From NCBI RefSeq assembly GCF_003173595.1, contig NZ_QGNZ01000003.1:705799-769798 (forward strand): DNA of 64,000 nucleotides, read 5' to 3'. Under the pieces are notes generated by a model. The model saw only the letters and a list, made by a program, of their open reading frames with translations, was not told the DNA's origin and made no database searches. Origin of the DNA: Pedobacter yonginensis (lineage in GTDB: Bacteria; Bacteroidota; Bacteroidia; Sphingobacteriales; Sphingobacteriaceae). Of this stretch, positions 8,702 to 17,551 are shown in pieces. The position numbers and the translations under genes are program-made. Positions within the stretch are counted from its first letter, which is position 1, and every line of letters starts with the position of its first letter.

Positions 8702-9580
8702 ATGAAAGTTACCGGATTTACCTTTATCAGAAACGCGATTGCAAACGATTATCCTGTTAAAGAAGCCATACTTTCTGTTTTACCACTTTGTGATGATTTT
8801 GTTATTGCCTTGGGTAATTCTACTGATCAGACCGCAGAGTTGGTGAAAAGCATTGATCCTAAGAAAATCAAAATCATCAACACCGTTTGGGATGAAAGTT
8901 TAAGAGATGGTGGACGTGTTTTTGCCGAAGAAACGAATAAGGCATTGGCCTTAATTCCGCACGATACCGATTGGATGATTTATATACAAGGTGATGAAGC
9001 CGTCCACGAAGATTATCTTTCATTGATCAGAAAGGAAATGGAACTGGAGCTAAATAACCAGAATGTTGAGGCGCTCTTATTAAAATATAAACATTTTTAT
9101 GTCTCTTACGATTATTTAGCAGAATCGAGAAGATGGTACAGGAGAGAAGTCCGGATTATAAAAAACTTAGCTGGCGTTCATTCCTATAGAGATGCACAGG
9201 GATTTAGAATTAATGATAGGAAGCTTCGAGTGAAGTTAATTGATGCTTATATTTATCATTATGGCTGGGTAAAACCACCCAAGGGCTTGCAAGGAAAGGT
9301 TCGGAATTTTAATCAGTATTACCAAACGGAGGAATGGATTGAAGAAAATTTTCCTCTTCAGAACACCTTCGATATGCACAATGCCGATCGACTAGTACAT
9401 TTTAAGGGAACTCACCCAAAAGTGATGCGCCCAAGAATTGCATCTGCCAATTGGAAATTTGAGCAAGATTTAACAAAACAAACACCTAAAATGAATTTTA
9501 GAAGGCGCTTGCTCCAAAAAATTGAAGATTTGACAGGCATGCGTTTATTTGAATATCGTAACTATAAAATCGTAAAGTAG
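8702..9580 (+). CDS. Glycosyltransferase family 2
   Basis: The 292-residue protein has a GT-A fold layout. It opens with KVTGFTFIRNAI and has a nucleotide-sugar region with IYIQGDEAVHEDY near residue 100, where a GDE motif stands in for the usual metal-binding DxD. The C-terminal half contains HKxYGW-like aromatic segments and the sequence VRLVHFKGTHP-like. It probably transfers a sugar to a surface polysaccharide or glycolipid at the cytoplasmic face of the membrane; donor and acceptor are unknown. Its stop is immediately followed by the ATG of the next glycosyltransferase, so the two are translationally linked. It begins the polysaccharide cluster. Confidence 0.8.
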   Translation: MKVTGFTFIRNAIANDYPVKEAILSVLPLCDDFVIALGNSTDQTAELVKSIDPKKIKIINTVWDESLRDGGRVFAEETNKALALIPHDTDWMIYIQGDEAVHEDYLSLIRKEMELELNNQNVEALLLKYKHFYVSYDYLAESRRWYRREVRIIKNLAGVHSYRDAQGFRINDRKLRVKLIDAYIYHYGWVKPPKGLQGKVRNFNQYYQTEEWIEENFPLQNTFDMHNADRLVHFKGTHPKVMRPRIASANWKFEQDLTKQTPKMNFRRRLLQKIEDLTGMRLFEYRNYKIVK

Positions 9581-10567
9581 ATGCAAAAAAGCGTTTCTAT
9601 CATCATACCAAATTACAATGGCAAGCATTTACTAGAAAAATACCTGCCATCTGTTCTCACCGCAGCCGAAAATGCCCAAACAACTTTCGAAGTGATTGTG
9701 GTTGATGATCGCTCAAATGATGGTAGCATCCAGTTTGTTATATTAAACTATCCAAATGTTAGGCTGCTCATGAATGATAAAAATAGGGGTTTTTCTTATA
9801 CCTGTAATCATGGCATTAGAGAAGCAGAGCATGAACTTATATTGCTTTTAAACTCGGATGTGAAGTTAACACCTGATTATTTTGAACATCAATGGAAATA
9901 TTTCGCCAGACCAGACACCTTTGGCGTAATGGGGCGTATTATGAGTTTTGATGAAAGTAGAATTGAAGATGCTGCCCGACTTTTGTATTATAGCGGTTGT
10001 AGAATAAAGGCCAACAAATTTTACTACAGCGAAGACCCTACTGATGAGAATGTTTACACCGCCTATTTATCGGGAGCAAATGCACTGGTGGATGCAAATA
10101 AACTTAAACAACTCCTGGGATTTGATGAGATTTATTCCCCATTTTCATCCGAAGATTTTGACTTAAGCTTAAGAGCTTGGCAATTGGGCTGGAAATGCTA
10201 CTATGAGCATCAATCCTATTGCTTCCACCAGGTAAGCGGCAGTACCAAAACGCAAATTAAATCAAGCTTCATCAAAAAAATTTACTACAGAAACCGATAT
10301 ATTTTACAAGGCATCCATTTACAGGGCATAAGGAGAATACTATGGCCCTTTCAGCAGATTTTTAGCGAGCTGTTGCCAAAAATAATAACAAGCAAGTTAT
10401 GGGTGTTGGATAGTTATAAAGATTACCATGCACATGAGGAAGCCATCTTGTCAAGCCGGAAAAGGTTTGCTGATTTGAAAAAGAAGTACAACTCTAATCT
10501 AAATATTTCTGATGTTATCGCTCTGATAAATGAATCTTTAGAAACGAAGAAAATTAAACGATTGTAA
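9581..10567 (+). CDS. Glycosyltransferase family 2
   Basis: The 328-residue product is a classical GT2 enzyme. It opens with SVSIIIPNYNGKHLLEKYL, has the donor-binding aspartates in VVDDRSNDGS and the metal-binding region LLLNSDVKLTPDY near residue 90, and a later FSSEDFDLSLRAWQLGW segment that provides the catalytic base region (ED). It resembles cytoplasmic enzymes of O-antigen and exopolysaccharide assembly. The ATG directly abuts the stop of the preceding glycosyltransferase. The linkage formed cannot be predicted from sequence. Confidence 0.9.
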   Translation: MQKSVSIIIPNYNGKHLLEKYLPSVLTAAENAQTTFEVIVVDDRSNDGSIQFVILNYPNVRLLMNDKNRGFSYTCNHGIREAEHELILLLNSDVKLTPDYFEHQWKYFARPDTFGVMGRIMSFDESRIEDAARLLYYSGCRIKANKFYYSEDPTDENVYTAYLSGANALVDANKLKQLLGFDEIYSPFSSEDFDLSLRAWQLGWKCYYEHQSYCFHQVSGSTKTQIKSSFIKKIYYRNRYILQGIHLQGIRRILWPFQQIFSELLPKIITSKLWVLDSYKDYHAHEEAILSSRKRFADLKKKYNSNLNISDVIALINESLETKKIKRL

Positions 10568-10616
10568 TTTTAAATTGGTTGGCTTTTGAAAAGAGATTAG
10601 GTTTATTTGAAAACCG

Positions 10617-10624
10617 TACATTTG
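10617..10624 (+). promoter_or_regulatory. Possible -7 element before the ABC exporter
   Basis: TACATTTG matches TAnnTTTG in the 132-nt gap before the ABC exporter gene, giving a leader of about 70 nt. A well-spaced TTTG is not evident upstream. Confidence 0.4.
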
Positions 10625-10699
10625 CCAAGTTTTAATAAGATTTTTTAATGGACCGGCTTCTAAACGCAAGATCCGTTTTTACATACTCTACTACATAAA

Positions 10700-12526
10700 A
10701 TGAAGATTTACTTTCGTTTATTATCCTTTGCCAAACCAATAGAAAAATTTGCGATACCTTATGTTATCGCAACGCTCCTATCCATTTTATTTGGCACTTT
10801 AAATCTTGCGTTGTTATCGCCGCTATTCGAAACATTGTTGAATAAAGGATCAAAAACTGATTCGTTAACAGATAAAGCCGTATCATCATTTAACATCCTT
10901 GGCCAGTTTAGGCAGTTTGTAAATGAATCTATTAGCACAGTTGGCCCTGGTAAAACTTTAGGCTACGTTTGCATTGTCATTATTACATCTGTATTACTTT
11001 CCAACCTGTTCAAATACTTCTCTCAAAGATACATGGAAGATTTGCGCGTACATACACTCTTAAATTTACGCAAAACGGTATTTAACAATGTAATGAATTT
11101 GCATGTTGGCTATTTTAATAATGAGCGCAAGGGAGATATTATTTCAAAAGTTGCTTCAGATGTCCAGGTTGTACAATTTACAGTAACCAACACCTTGCAA
11201 GTGGTTTTTAAAGAACCAGTAACACTAATTGTGTACATCATTCTTTTATTTAACATTTCTGCAAAACTTACCCTATTTTCTCTACTTGTAATTCCTTTTT
11301 CTGCGTTCATAATTAGCAAAATTGTGAAGCGTTTGAAACAACAAGCTAAGGAATCTCATGAATCATTTGCGAAAATGATTGGTTTCCTTGATGAATCTTT
11401 AAGTGGGATAAAAATCATCAAAGCCTTTAATTCTACAGAGCGGGTTAAAGACAAGTTTAACCAAGAAAACATTTTCTATTCGAATTTAACCCGGAAAATG
11501 ACCAGACGCCAGCAATTGGGCTCTCCGGTTTCAGAATTTTTGGGCGTATTGATGGTGGCTGCAATAGTTTGGTACGGTGGCTCACTTATTATTAATAAAG
11601 AAAGCAATGCCTTGGCAGCGGCAGATTTTATTGCCTACATTGCTATTTTCTCTCAAGTAATGCGTCCTGCAAAAGCACTTACTGATTCCTTTAGTGGAAT
11701 ACATTCTGGCATTGCCGCTGGCGAACGTGTTTTAGAATTAATTGATACCGAACCGCAACTCGTAAACAAACCAAATGCTAGGGTTTTAGCTGGCTTTACT
11801 ACCGATTTAACACTAAATCATGTATCTTTCAACTACGGAGAAAAGCAAGTCTTAAAAAGCATCAATATTAACATACCTAAAGGAAAAACAATCGCTTTGG
11901 TTGGTCCATCTGGAGGAGGAAAAAGTACATTGATGGATTTAATTCCCCGCTTCCACGACCCCAAATCTGGTTCAATAAAAATTGATGGAATAGATTATAA
12001 AGATTTGACCGTAGAAAGCATCCGTTCGCAAATGGGAACGGTTAACCAGGAGTCTTTCCTTTTTAACGATTCTATTTTTAACAACATTGCTTTCGCCAAA
12101 CCACACGCTACCGAAGCGGAGGTAATTGCAGCAGCAAAAATTGCAAATGCCCACGAATTTATCCTGAATACAGAAAACGGTTATCAAACCTTTGTTGGCG
12201 ATCGTGGAAATCGCCTTTCTGGCGGTCAGCGACAACGCGTTTGTATTGCCAGAGCAATTTTGGCTAATCCACCAATTATGCTTTTAGATGAAGCAACATC
12301 AGCGCTGGATACCGAATCAGAGAAATTGGTGCAAGAAGCTTTAAATAACTTGATGAAAAACAGAACGTCTATTGTTATTGCTCATCGGTTAAGCACAATA
12401 CAACATGCTGACCAAATTATAGTGATTGATAAAGGCGAAGTTGTGGAAACGGGTAGCCATTCAGAGTTGTTGGCCAAAAACGGCCTTTACCGAAGATTAA
12501 TCGACATGCAAGCTTTTAACGATTAA
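10700..12526 (+). CDS. ABC exporter, fused permease and ATPase (MsbA type)
   Basis: The 608-residue half-transporter has a six-helix type 1 exporter domain (about 1-330) and an ATP-binding domain. The latter shows Walker A GPSGGGKST, Q-loop region VNQESFLFND, signature LSGGQRQR, Walker B IMLLDEATSALD and switch AHRLSTI. It works as an inner-membrane homodimer. The family includes MsbA, which flips lipid A-core, and other lipid or glycolipid flippases. Its place between glycosyltransferase genes suggests export of a lipid-linked glycan or lipid A species. The next gene starts 3 nt after its stop. Confidence 0.93.
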   Translation: MKIYFRLLSFAKPIEKFAIPYVIATLLSILFGTLNLALLSPLFETLLNKGSKTDSLTDKAVSSFNILGQFRQFVNESISTVGPGKTLGYVCIVIITSVLLSNLFKYFSQRYMEDLRVHTLLNLRKTVFNNVMNLHVGYFNNERKGDIISKVASDVQVVQFTVTNTLQVVFKEPVTLIVYIILLFNISAKLTLFSLLVIPFSAFIISKIVKRLKQQAKESHESFAKMIGFLDESLSGIKIIKAFNSTERVKDKFNQENIFYSNLTRKMTRRQQLGSPVSEFLGVLMVAAIVWYGGSLIINKESNALAAADFIAYIAIFSQVMRPAKALTDSFSGIHSGIAAGERVLELIDTEPQLVNKPNARVLAGFTTDLTLNHVSFNYGEKQVLKSININIPKGKTIALVGPSGGGKSTLMDLIPRFHDPKSGSIKIDGIDYKDLTVESIRSQMGTVNQESFLFNDSIFNNIAFAKPHATEAEVIAAAKIANAHEFILNTENGYQTFVGDRGNRLSGGQRQRVCIARAILANPPIMLLDEATSALDTESEKLVQEALNNLMKNRTSIVIAHRLSTIQHADQIIVIDKGEVVETGSHSELLAKNGLYRRLIDMQAFND

Positions 12527-12528
12527 AT

Positions 12529-13350
12529 ATGGGTGAGGTTTTGAACATATCCAAATCGATTATCGAGCAAGAATATCCTTTCGAATTTTCTATCTGCACA
12601 CTTGTAACCAGAAAAGAAGAGTATGAAGAAATGCTTCAATCCTTCTTGAATAAAGGCTTTGATCAAAAAACCTGCGAGTATCTTCATATAGATAATAGCT
12701 CAGCTTGCACCTTTGATGCGTATAAGGGTTTAAATCAGTTTTTGTTACAAGCCAAAGGAAAGTACATTATTCTTTGCCATCAAGATATCGTCATCCACGA
12801 TCATGATAGGAACCATCTTTTGGCTCAAATTGCGGATATAGACAAAAAAGACAAAAACTGGGGTATTTTGGCTAATGCAGGTGGCGTAAATTTTAAATGG
12901 ATTGCCACAAACTTAACCCAGGGATCGGGCAATGTTATAAAAGAAAAGCGTTTGCCTTTGTTGACTAAAACCGTTGATGAAAATTTTATAATTGCTAAAA
13001 ATAGTGCGAACTTGAGTTTATCTAACGATTTATCGGGTTTTCACATGTATGGTACGGATTTGTGCTTATTAGCAGATATTTTAGGCTTTACAGCCTATGT
13101 TATCGATTTTAACATTATTCATAAAAGCGATGGCAATGCCGATAAAAGTTTTTACGAATCAAGAAGTAATTTTAAAAAGAAGTACAATCACGCGTTGAGG
13201 GGAAGATTCATGGCGACTACCATAACACGCCTATACATTTCTGGAAACTGGTTTACCTCATGGTTTTATAACTTGCAACCCGTAAAGTTTTTTGTGCGAC
13301 AATATTATAAGGTTTTTCTGCATAAGAAAAGGTATGTTCCAAAATCATAA
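12529..13350 (+). CDS. Glycosyltransferase, family 2-like (PF13712-like)
   Basis: The 273-residue protein has the reduced GT-A layout seen in the Glyco_tranf_2_5 type: an N-terminal strand with FSICTLVTRKEEYEE, HIDNSSACTFDAY, and the metal-binding segment ILCHQDIVIHDHD. A HMYGTDLCLLA segment follows around residue 170. The protein at 14302-15177 has the same architecture, so they are probably distant paralogues. It starts 3 nt after the ABC exporter and 8 nt before the next glycosyltransferase, so it belongs to the same operon. The sugar transferred is unknown. Confidence 0.75.
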   Translation: MGEVLNISKSIIEQEYPFEFSICTLVTRKEEYEEMLQSFLNKGFDQKTCEYLHIDNSSACTFDAYKGLNQFLLQAKGKYIILCHQDIVIHDHDRNHLLAQIADIDKKDKNWGILANAGGVNFKWIATNLTQGSGNVIKEKRLPLLTKTVDENFIIAKNSANLSLSNDLSGFHMYGTDLCLLADILGFTAYVIDFNIIHKSDGNADKSFYESRSNFKKKYNHALRGRFMATTITRLYISGNWFTSWFYNLQPVKFFVRQYYKVFLHKKRYVPKS

Positions 13351-13357
13351 TTAGTTT

Positions 13358-14305
13358 ATGCATAAAAACTTTCCTCTCGTTTCAATTGCCCTATGTACAT
13401 ATAATGGTGAGAAGTTTCTGAGGCAGCAGCTTGAGAGCATCCTGCAACAAACTTATAAAAATATAGAAGTCATCATAATAGATGATTGTTCTACAGATAA
13501 CACAGCAGCCATCATTAATGAGTATGCACAAGAATACCACATAATTAAATTTCTTCAAAACGAACGGAATTTGGGTTTCAGTAAAAATTTCGAAAAAGCA
13601 ATAGAATCATGTACGGGGGAATATCTATGCTTAAGCGATCAAGATGATATATGGGAAAAAAATAAAGTAGAGCAATTATACAAGAACATTGATAATCATG
13701 CTTTGATTTACCACGACTCTGACTTTATAGATGAAAGCGATCAGCGGATTGGAGAAGAAAGTATGTTTACCCGATACAATATGTATGAAGGCAGTAGTGC
13801 CCTTCCCTTAATCTTGTCCAATTGCATTTCAGGTCATGCCACAATGTTTTCAAAAAAACTATTGCCTTACCTACTACCTTTTGACAAAAGATTTTATCAT
13901 GATTGGTGGCTTGCCTACGTAGCTTTCAACATTGGAAGTGTAAAGTACCTAAATCAAATTTTGGTTCATTATCGCCAACATGAAAGTAGCATAACGGATA
14001 ACCTTAACATTAAGGTTAAAAGTTTGGATATATCGTCAGAAAATAGGATTGCCGTAAATCTTAATTGGTTAGAAAAATGTAGTCTTTTCGTGGCAAATAA
14101 AGAACCTATATTGATAAACAAGGCCTTTACCTTGTTTTCGAATATCCAAAAAGGTAAAAGTAGGGTTGAATTGTTTTTATTTATCATTACCTATTATGAT
14201 CTTCTATTTCACATCATTAGTAAACCAAAAGGTTTATTAAGCAAGATAAATTACGCCCGCAAAATTGCCTTTTCTATAAATCCTCCCTTTAGAAACGATA
14301 GTTAA
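13358..14305 (+). CDS. Glycosyltransferase family 2, rhamnosyltransferase-like
   Basis: The 315-residue enzyme opens with PLVSIALCTYNGEKFLRQQL, carries IIDDCSTDNT for donor binding and CLSDQDDIWEKNKVE for metal binding. The SDQDDIW signature is common in transferases annotated as dTDP-rhamnosyl transferases, but that specificity is only a guess. The oppositely oriented gene at 15228 encodes a close relative with CDQDDIWALDKIE. This is the last gene of the plus-strand operon. Its stop codon overlaps the stop of the convergent glycosyltransferase within a GTTAAC palindrome, with no terminator between them. Confidence 0.88.
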   Translation: MHKNFPLVSIALCTYNGEKFLRQQLESILQQTYKNIEVIIIDDCSTDNTAAIINEYAQEYHIIKFLQNERNLGFSKNFEKAIESCTGEYLCLSDQDDIWEKNKVEQLYKNIDNHALIYHDSDFIDESDQRIGEESMFTRYNMYEGSSALPLILSNCISGHATMFSKKLLPYLLPFDKRFYHDWWLAYVAFNIGSVKYLNQILVHYRQHESSITDNLNIKVKSLDISSENRIAVNLNWLEKCSLFVANKEPILINKAFTLFSNIQKGKSRVELFLFIITYYDLLFHIISKPKGLLSKINYARKIAFSINPPFRNDS

Positions 14306-15177
14306 CTTTTACGATTTAAACTGAGGTAAGTAGTTAACTTTAAAAGGAGTAGGAAGCTTATTTTTTTTATGCCCTGCGTTTTCCAAATTGTTTTAAACAG
14401 GATCAATTTTGGAATTCCATAAGTCAAGGCTTTACGAATAAAATCCTTAAATGTTCTCTTCTCAACACTCAATTGTTCTTCCTTATCAAAGCCACGAATG
14501 TTAATTGGCAGACTTTTATCCCATTTGTTGTGAAACTTTAATATTTCCTCAATCCATTTTCTGTCAAACTTCCCTTCAGAAAAATGATGAAGTAATATGT
14601 CAAATCTTACATTTATATCATAATTCTGATATACTTGCATGGAAAAATCAAGATCATATCCATGAAAATGCTTAAAAGTTTTCTCGTCGAACGGAAACCG
14701 ATTTGCGATATCCTTTTTCGTACAGAACCAAACGCCGTCAACGCAAGCAACATTTGAAAATACCTCGTTTAAAGGGTTTTTAAGGTGATGTATTTTTTCC
14801 TTTTCTGCAAATTTAAAAGTTTGGATAATGTTTGTCCTTTCAACATCGGTAGCATTACAATGCCAGCCAGATGGGCTCAACGCCTTATAAGTTGTACCTG
14901 CTATACCTAGTAATCCTAATTTTGGATTCTGCTTAAAAGCGCGATTAACAATATCTCCCCAATTCTCTGTTTTTATATCAACGTCTTCGTGCATAAAACA
15001 CAGCAAATCAAACTTCGATTTTTGAACCCCTAGATTGTAAATCTCACATAAGCCTTTTGATCCATCTGAATTGTCAAATGCAATAATCTCGCATTCAACT
15101 CCGATGGTTTGTTTAATATTTTGTTTAACATGAAACAACAGTTGCTCGCTTAAGGAAGCTATAATAATAGATATCAT
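14302..15177 (-). CDS. Glycosyltransferase, family 2-like (PF13712-like)
   Basis: The 291-residue product begins MISIIIASLSEQLL and carries IIAFDNSDGSKGLCEIYN and the metal-binding segment LLCFMHEDVDIKTENW. A FKHFHGYDLDFSMQVYQ segment near residue 165 corresponds to the HMYGTDLCLLA segment of the plus-strand paralogue at 12529. It acts in the cytoplasm or at the inner membrane face, in polysaccharide assembly; the donor is not known. It follows the glycosyltransferase at 15228-16196 on the same strand with a 50-nt gap. Confidence 0.78.
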   Translation of the reverse strand: MISIIIASLSEQLLFHVKQNIKQTIGVECEIIAFDNSDGSKGLCEIYNLGVQKSKFDLLCFMHEDVDIKTENWGDIVNRAFKQNPKLGLLGIAGTTYKALSPSGWHCNATDVERTNIIQTFKFAEKEKIHHLKNPLNEVFSNVACVDGVWFCTKKDIANRFPFDEKTFKHFHGYDLDFSMQVYQNYDINVRFDILLHHFSEGKFDRKWIEEILKFHNKWDKSLPINIRGFDKEEQLSVEKRTFKDFIRKALTYGIPKLILFKTIWKTQGIKKISFLLLLKLTTYLSLNRKS

Positions 15178-15227
15178 TGTCTCAAAAATAAAACAAATTA
15201 GCTGCTATTTCGGAAATATGAAATTTT

Positions 15228-16196
15228 TCACAAAAATTGTGATTTAGCCATAGATTTTTTGACATTTAATACCTCCTGAACAAAAATCTTTGCTTTTAAC
15301 ATTCTAGTTTTACTCAATAATTTCCTTTTTTTATCAAATGGAAACAGGTCGTTATAATTAATATAAATAAATAATATCCATCTAAGTAATGATTTCGCAC
15401 AAATCGTTTCATACATATTTACCAGCTTTTCGATGAAGAGTTTGTCACTTTGCTTTAGTGCTAATATTTCTTTGAAACACCTTAATTCAGTTAAAGTAGA
15501 TTTATAATTAATCCATGCTAAATTATTCCTTGCACTCGTTGGACCAACGAGGCTTTTTTGTATCACGGAATCCTTATGCACACGATAGCTTGTTAAATTG
15601 AGATTCAAAAATTTTATCTTTTTATAATAAAGAGCCCTAAATCCAATAAACCAATCATAATAGCCTGATTCTGGTAATGGAATGATAAATGAGGCAAAGC
15701 CTTTAGAAAAAAGGCAAGTATGGCCAGTAACGAAATTTCTGAGCAGAATTGATTTGAAACCAAAACCTTCAATATTAAATGATTGAGGGAGAAGTTCTTT
15801 TCCGATGGGTATATCATTTGAATCTATCAGCTCAGAGTTCGAAAAAATCAGGTGATTTTCTCCGATGTTACGAACAAGTAATTCAATTTTATCTAAAGCC
15901 CAGATATCGTCTTGATCGCAGATTGCAATAAAATCACCCTTAGCGAAAGAAATTCCCCTTTCAAAATTTTTGTTAAATCCAATATTGGTTTCATTGGTGT
16001 ATATTTTAAAGAAAGGATAATCTCTATACCCATCCAGAACCTCCAAAGTAGCATCTGTCGAAAAATCATCAACTACAATAATTTCAAGGTTCTTATATGA
16101 TTGATTAACTAGCGTATCCAGCTGGCGATTGAGGTAGGGGCCGGCATTATAGGTACAAACTACGATAGATACTAATGGCAAGTTTAAATTATTCAT
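15228..16196 (-). CDS. Glycosyltransferase family 2, rhamnosyltransferase-like
   Basis: From the ATG at 16196 the product has 322 residues. The core reads PLVSIVVCTYNAGPYLNRQL, then VVDDFSTDATLEVLD and ICDQDDIWALDKIE, matching the plus-strand enzyme at 13358 motif for motif, including a later GHTCLFSK (GHATMFSK there). An adjacent ATG at 16199 and a longer frame to 16265 exist, but the extra 23 residues lie upstream of the family's normal N-terminus. It is divergent from the acyltransferase at 16320 and probably shares a promoter region with it. The sugar and acceptor are unknown. Confidence 0.85.
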   Translation of the reverse strand: MNNLNLPLVSIVVCTYNAGPYLNRQLDTLVNQSYKNLEIIVVDDFSTDATLEVLDGYRDYPFFKIYTNETNIGFNKNFERGISFAKGDFIAICDQDDIWALDKIELLVRNIGENHLIFSNSELIDSNDIPIGKELLPQSFNIEGFGFKSILLRNFVTGHTCLFSKGFASFIIPLPESGYYDWFIGFRALYYKKIKFLNLNLTSYRVHKDSVIQKSLVGPTSARNNLAWINYKSTLTELRCFKEILALKQSDKLFIEKLVNMYETICAKSLLRWILFIYINYNDLFPFDKKRKLLSKTRMLKAKIFVQEVLNVKKSMAKSQFL

Positions 16197-16319
16197 CATA
16201 TCGAAAGTAACAATTCTATTTATAAAACCTCCCAAATTAAACCAAAACAATGATTTATGCTCCAATTACCCAAAACCTAATCCAATTTATGAAGTCAAGT
16301 TGCTATCATTGCAAGAAAT

Positions 16320-17402
16320 ATGTCTGAAACCATCCAAAAACAAAAGGTGAACTATGACTTCATAGATTCGCTTAGATTCATAGCCATAATAACAATTGTT
16401 ATAGAACACAGTTATTTATGGCCATCATTTGTTTATTTTCAAACTCAAAGTGAACAAATTATTCAAACCATTACGATGGTATTCTTCAAATTTGGCACCA
16501 TCACATTTTATATACTTGCTGGTTTTTTAATTGGAGACAAAATACACACCACAAGTTCACTGACATATTTAAAGCGCAGATTTGATGGAACTTTTAAACC
16601 ATGGCTGTTTTGGATTGTGGTTTTTCTTGTTCTTATTTATGCAGATTTTGCTGTAATATATTTCAAGGGTGGTGATGTTCCAGCTTTTGAAAATCCATTT
16701 TCTTTTTTCTGGGAAAAAATAAAATACATTATTGTCGAAACTAGCTTTTGGTTCATTTTAAACTTTCTGGGCAGTATTTCGATTTTACTAGTTTTCAGGA
16801 AATTTCTCTACAAATACTGGCTGGGTGTCTTTCTGTTTGCTTGCTCAGTGTTTTATTCTATAAACCTATATTTTGAATGGATTCCTACAAGGCACACAAC
16901 CGCAATTTTAGGTTTTGTATTCTATTTGTGGCTAGGTGTTATCATGCACAAGAATTATAGTCAGTTTGATAGTTGGATAAAAAGGATACGGATGCTTCCA
17001 TTAATCATATTTGTGGCTTTAACTTTTTTCTTCTCTTGTTGGGAAAGTTTATCGATAATGAATTCTGGATCTACTGTAGATCCGTACAATACGCTTAAAA
17101 TCACCAATATAGTCTACTCCCTTACTTCATTTTTATTATTGTATAAGGTAGGAAACATAAAATGGATAAATAAGTTAAATCCTAGAAGTTCAACCTACGG
17201 CGTTCATCTAATTCATTATATTATAATTGCACAGATTTTACCACTTATTTTTAGGCCACTTCACATCACACCAGATGGAAAATCTTCTTTCGATTTAGTT
17301 TTAATTCAGTATGGAAGATTTTTATTTACCTATTTGGTTAGTTATCTTCTAGTTTATTTAATTAATAAAATCGAAAGAATCAAGTGGATTGTTGGGCAGT
17401 AG
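16320..17402 (+). CDS. Acyltransferase family 3 membrane protein (OafA/OatA-like)
   Basis: The 360-residue protein is a polytopic inner-membrane enzyme with about ten helices. The N-terminal helix has FIDSLRFIAIITIVIEHS, containing the arginine and histidine typical of acyltransferase-3 proteins. These enzymes carry acyl groups, usually acetyl, across the membrane onto sugars of O-antigen, exopolysaccharide or peptidoglycan. Its position at the end of the glycosyltransferase cluster suggests decoration of that glycan. There is no extra periplasmic SGNH domain, so it is the short form of the family. Confidence 0.87.
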   Translation: MSETIQKQKVNYDFIDSLRFIAIITIVIEHSYLWPSFVYFQTQSEQIIQTITMVFFKFGTITFYILAGFLIGDKIHTTSSLTYLKRRFDGTFKPWLFWIVVFLVLIYADFAVIYFKGGDVPAFENPFSFFWEKIKYIIVETSFWFILNFLGSISILLVFRKFLYKYWLGVFLFACSVFYSINLYFEWIPTRHTTAILGFVFYLWLGVIMHKNYSQFDSWIKRIRMLPLIIFVALTFFFSCWESLSIMNSGSTVDPYNTLKITNIVYSLTSFLLLYKVGNIKWINKLNPRSSTYGVHLIHYIIIAQILPLIFRPLHITPDGKSSFDLVLIQYGRFLFTYLVSYLLVYLINKIERIKWIVGQ

Positions 17403-17439
17403 ATTTGAATTGAACATTATATTCTAAATCCATCATATG

Positions 17440-17485
17440 TGTTTTTTTAAAAACCCCTTGTCAGCCAAGATGTAGTTGACAAGGG
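17440..17485 (-). terminator. Intrinsic terminator after the repeat-protein operon
   Basis: CCCTTGTCA (17455-17463) pairs with TGACAAGGG (17477-17485) across a 13-nt loop. On the minus strand it is followed by GGTTTTT. It sits between the convergent acyltransferase and secreted-protein genes. Confidence 0.65.
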
Positions 17486-17551
17486 ATTTGGTTCTTAAAT
17501 TCTGCCTTCCTTATTATTAACTTAATATTAATTGGATAGAATCTAACTTAA

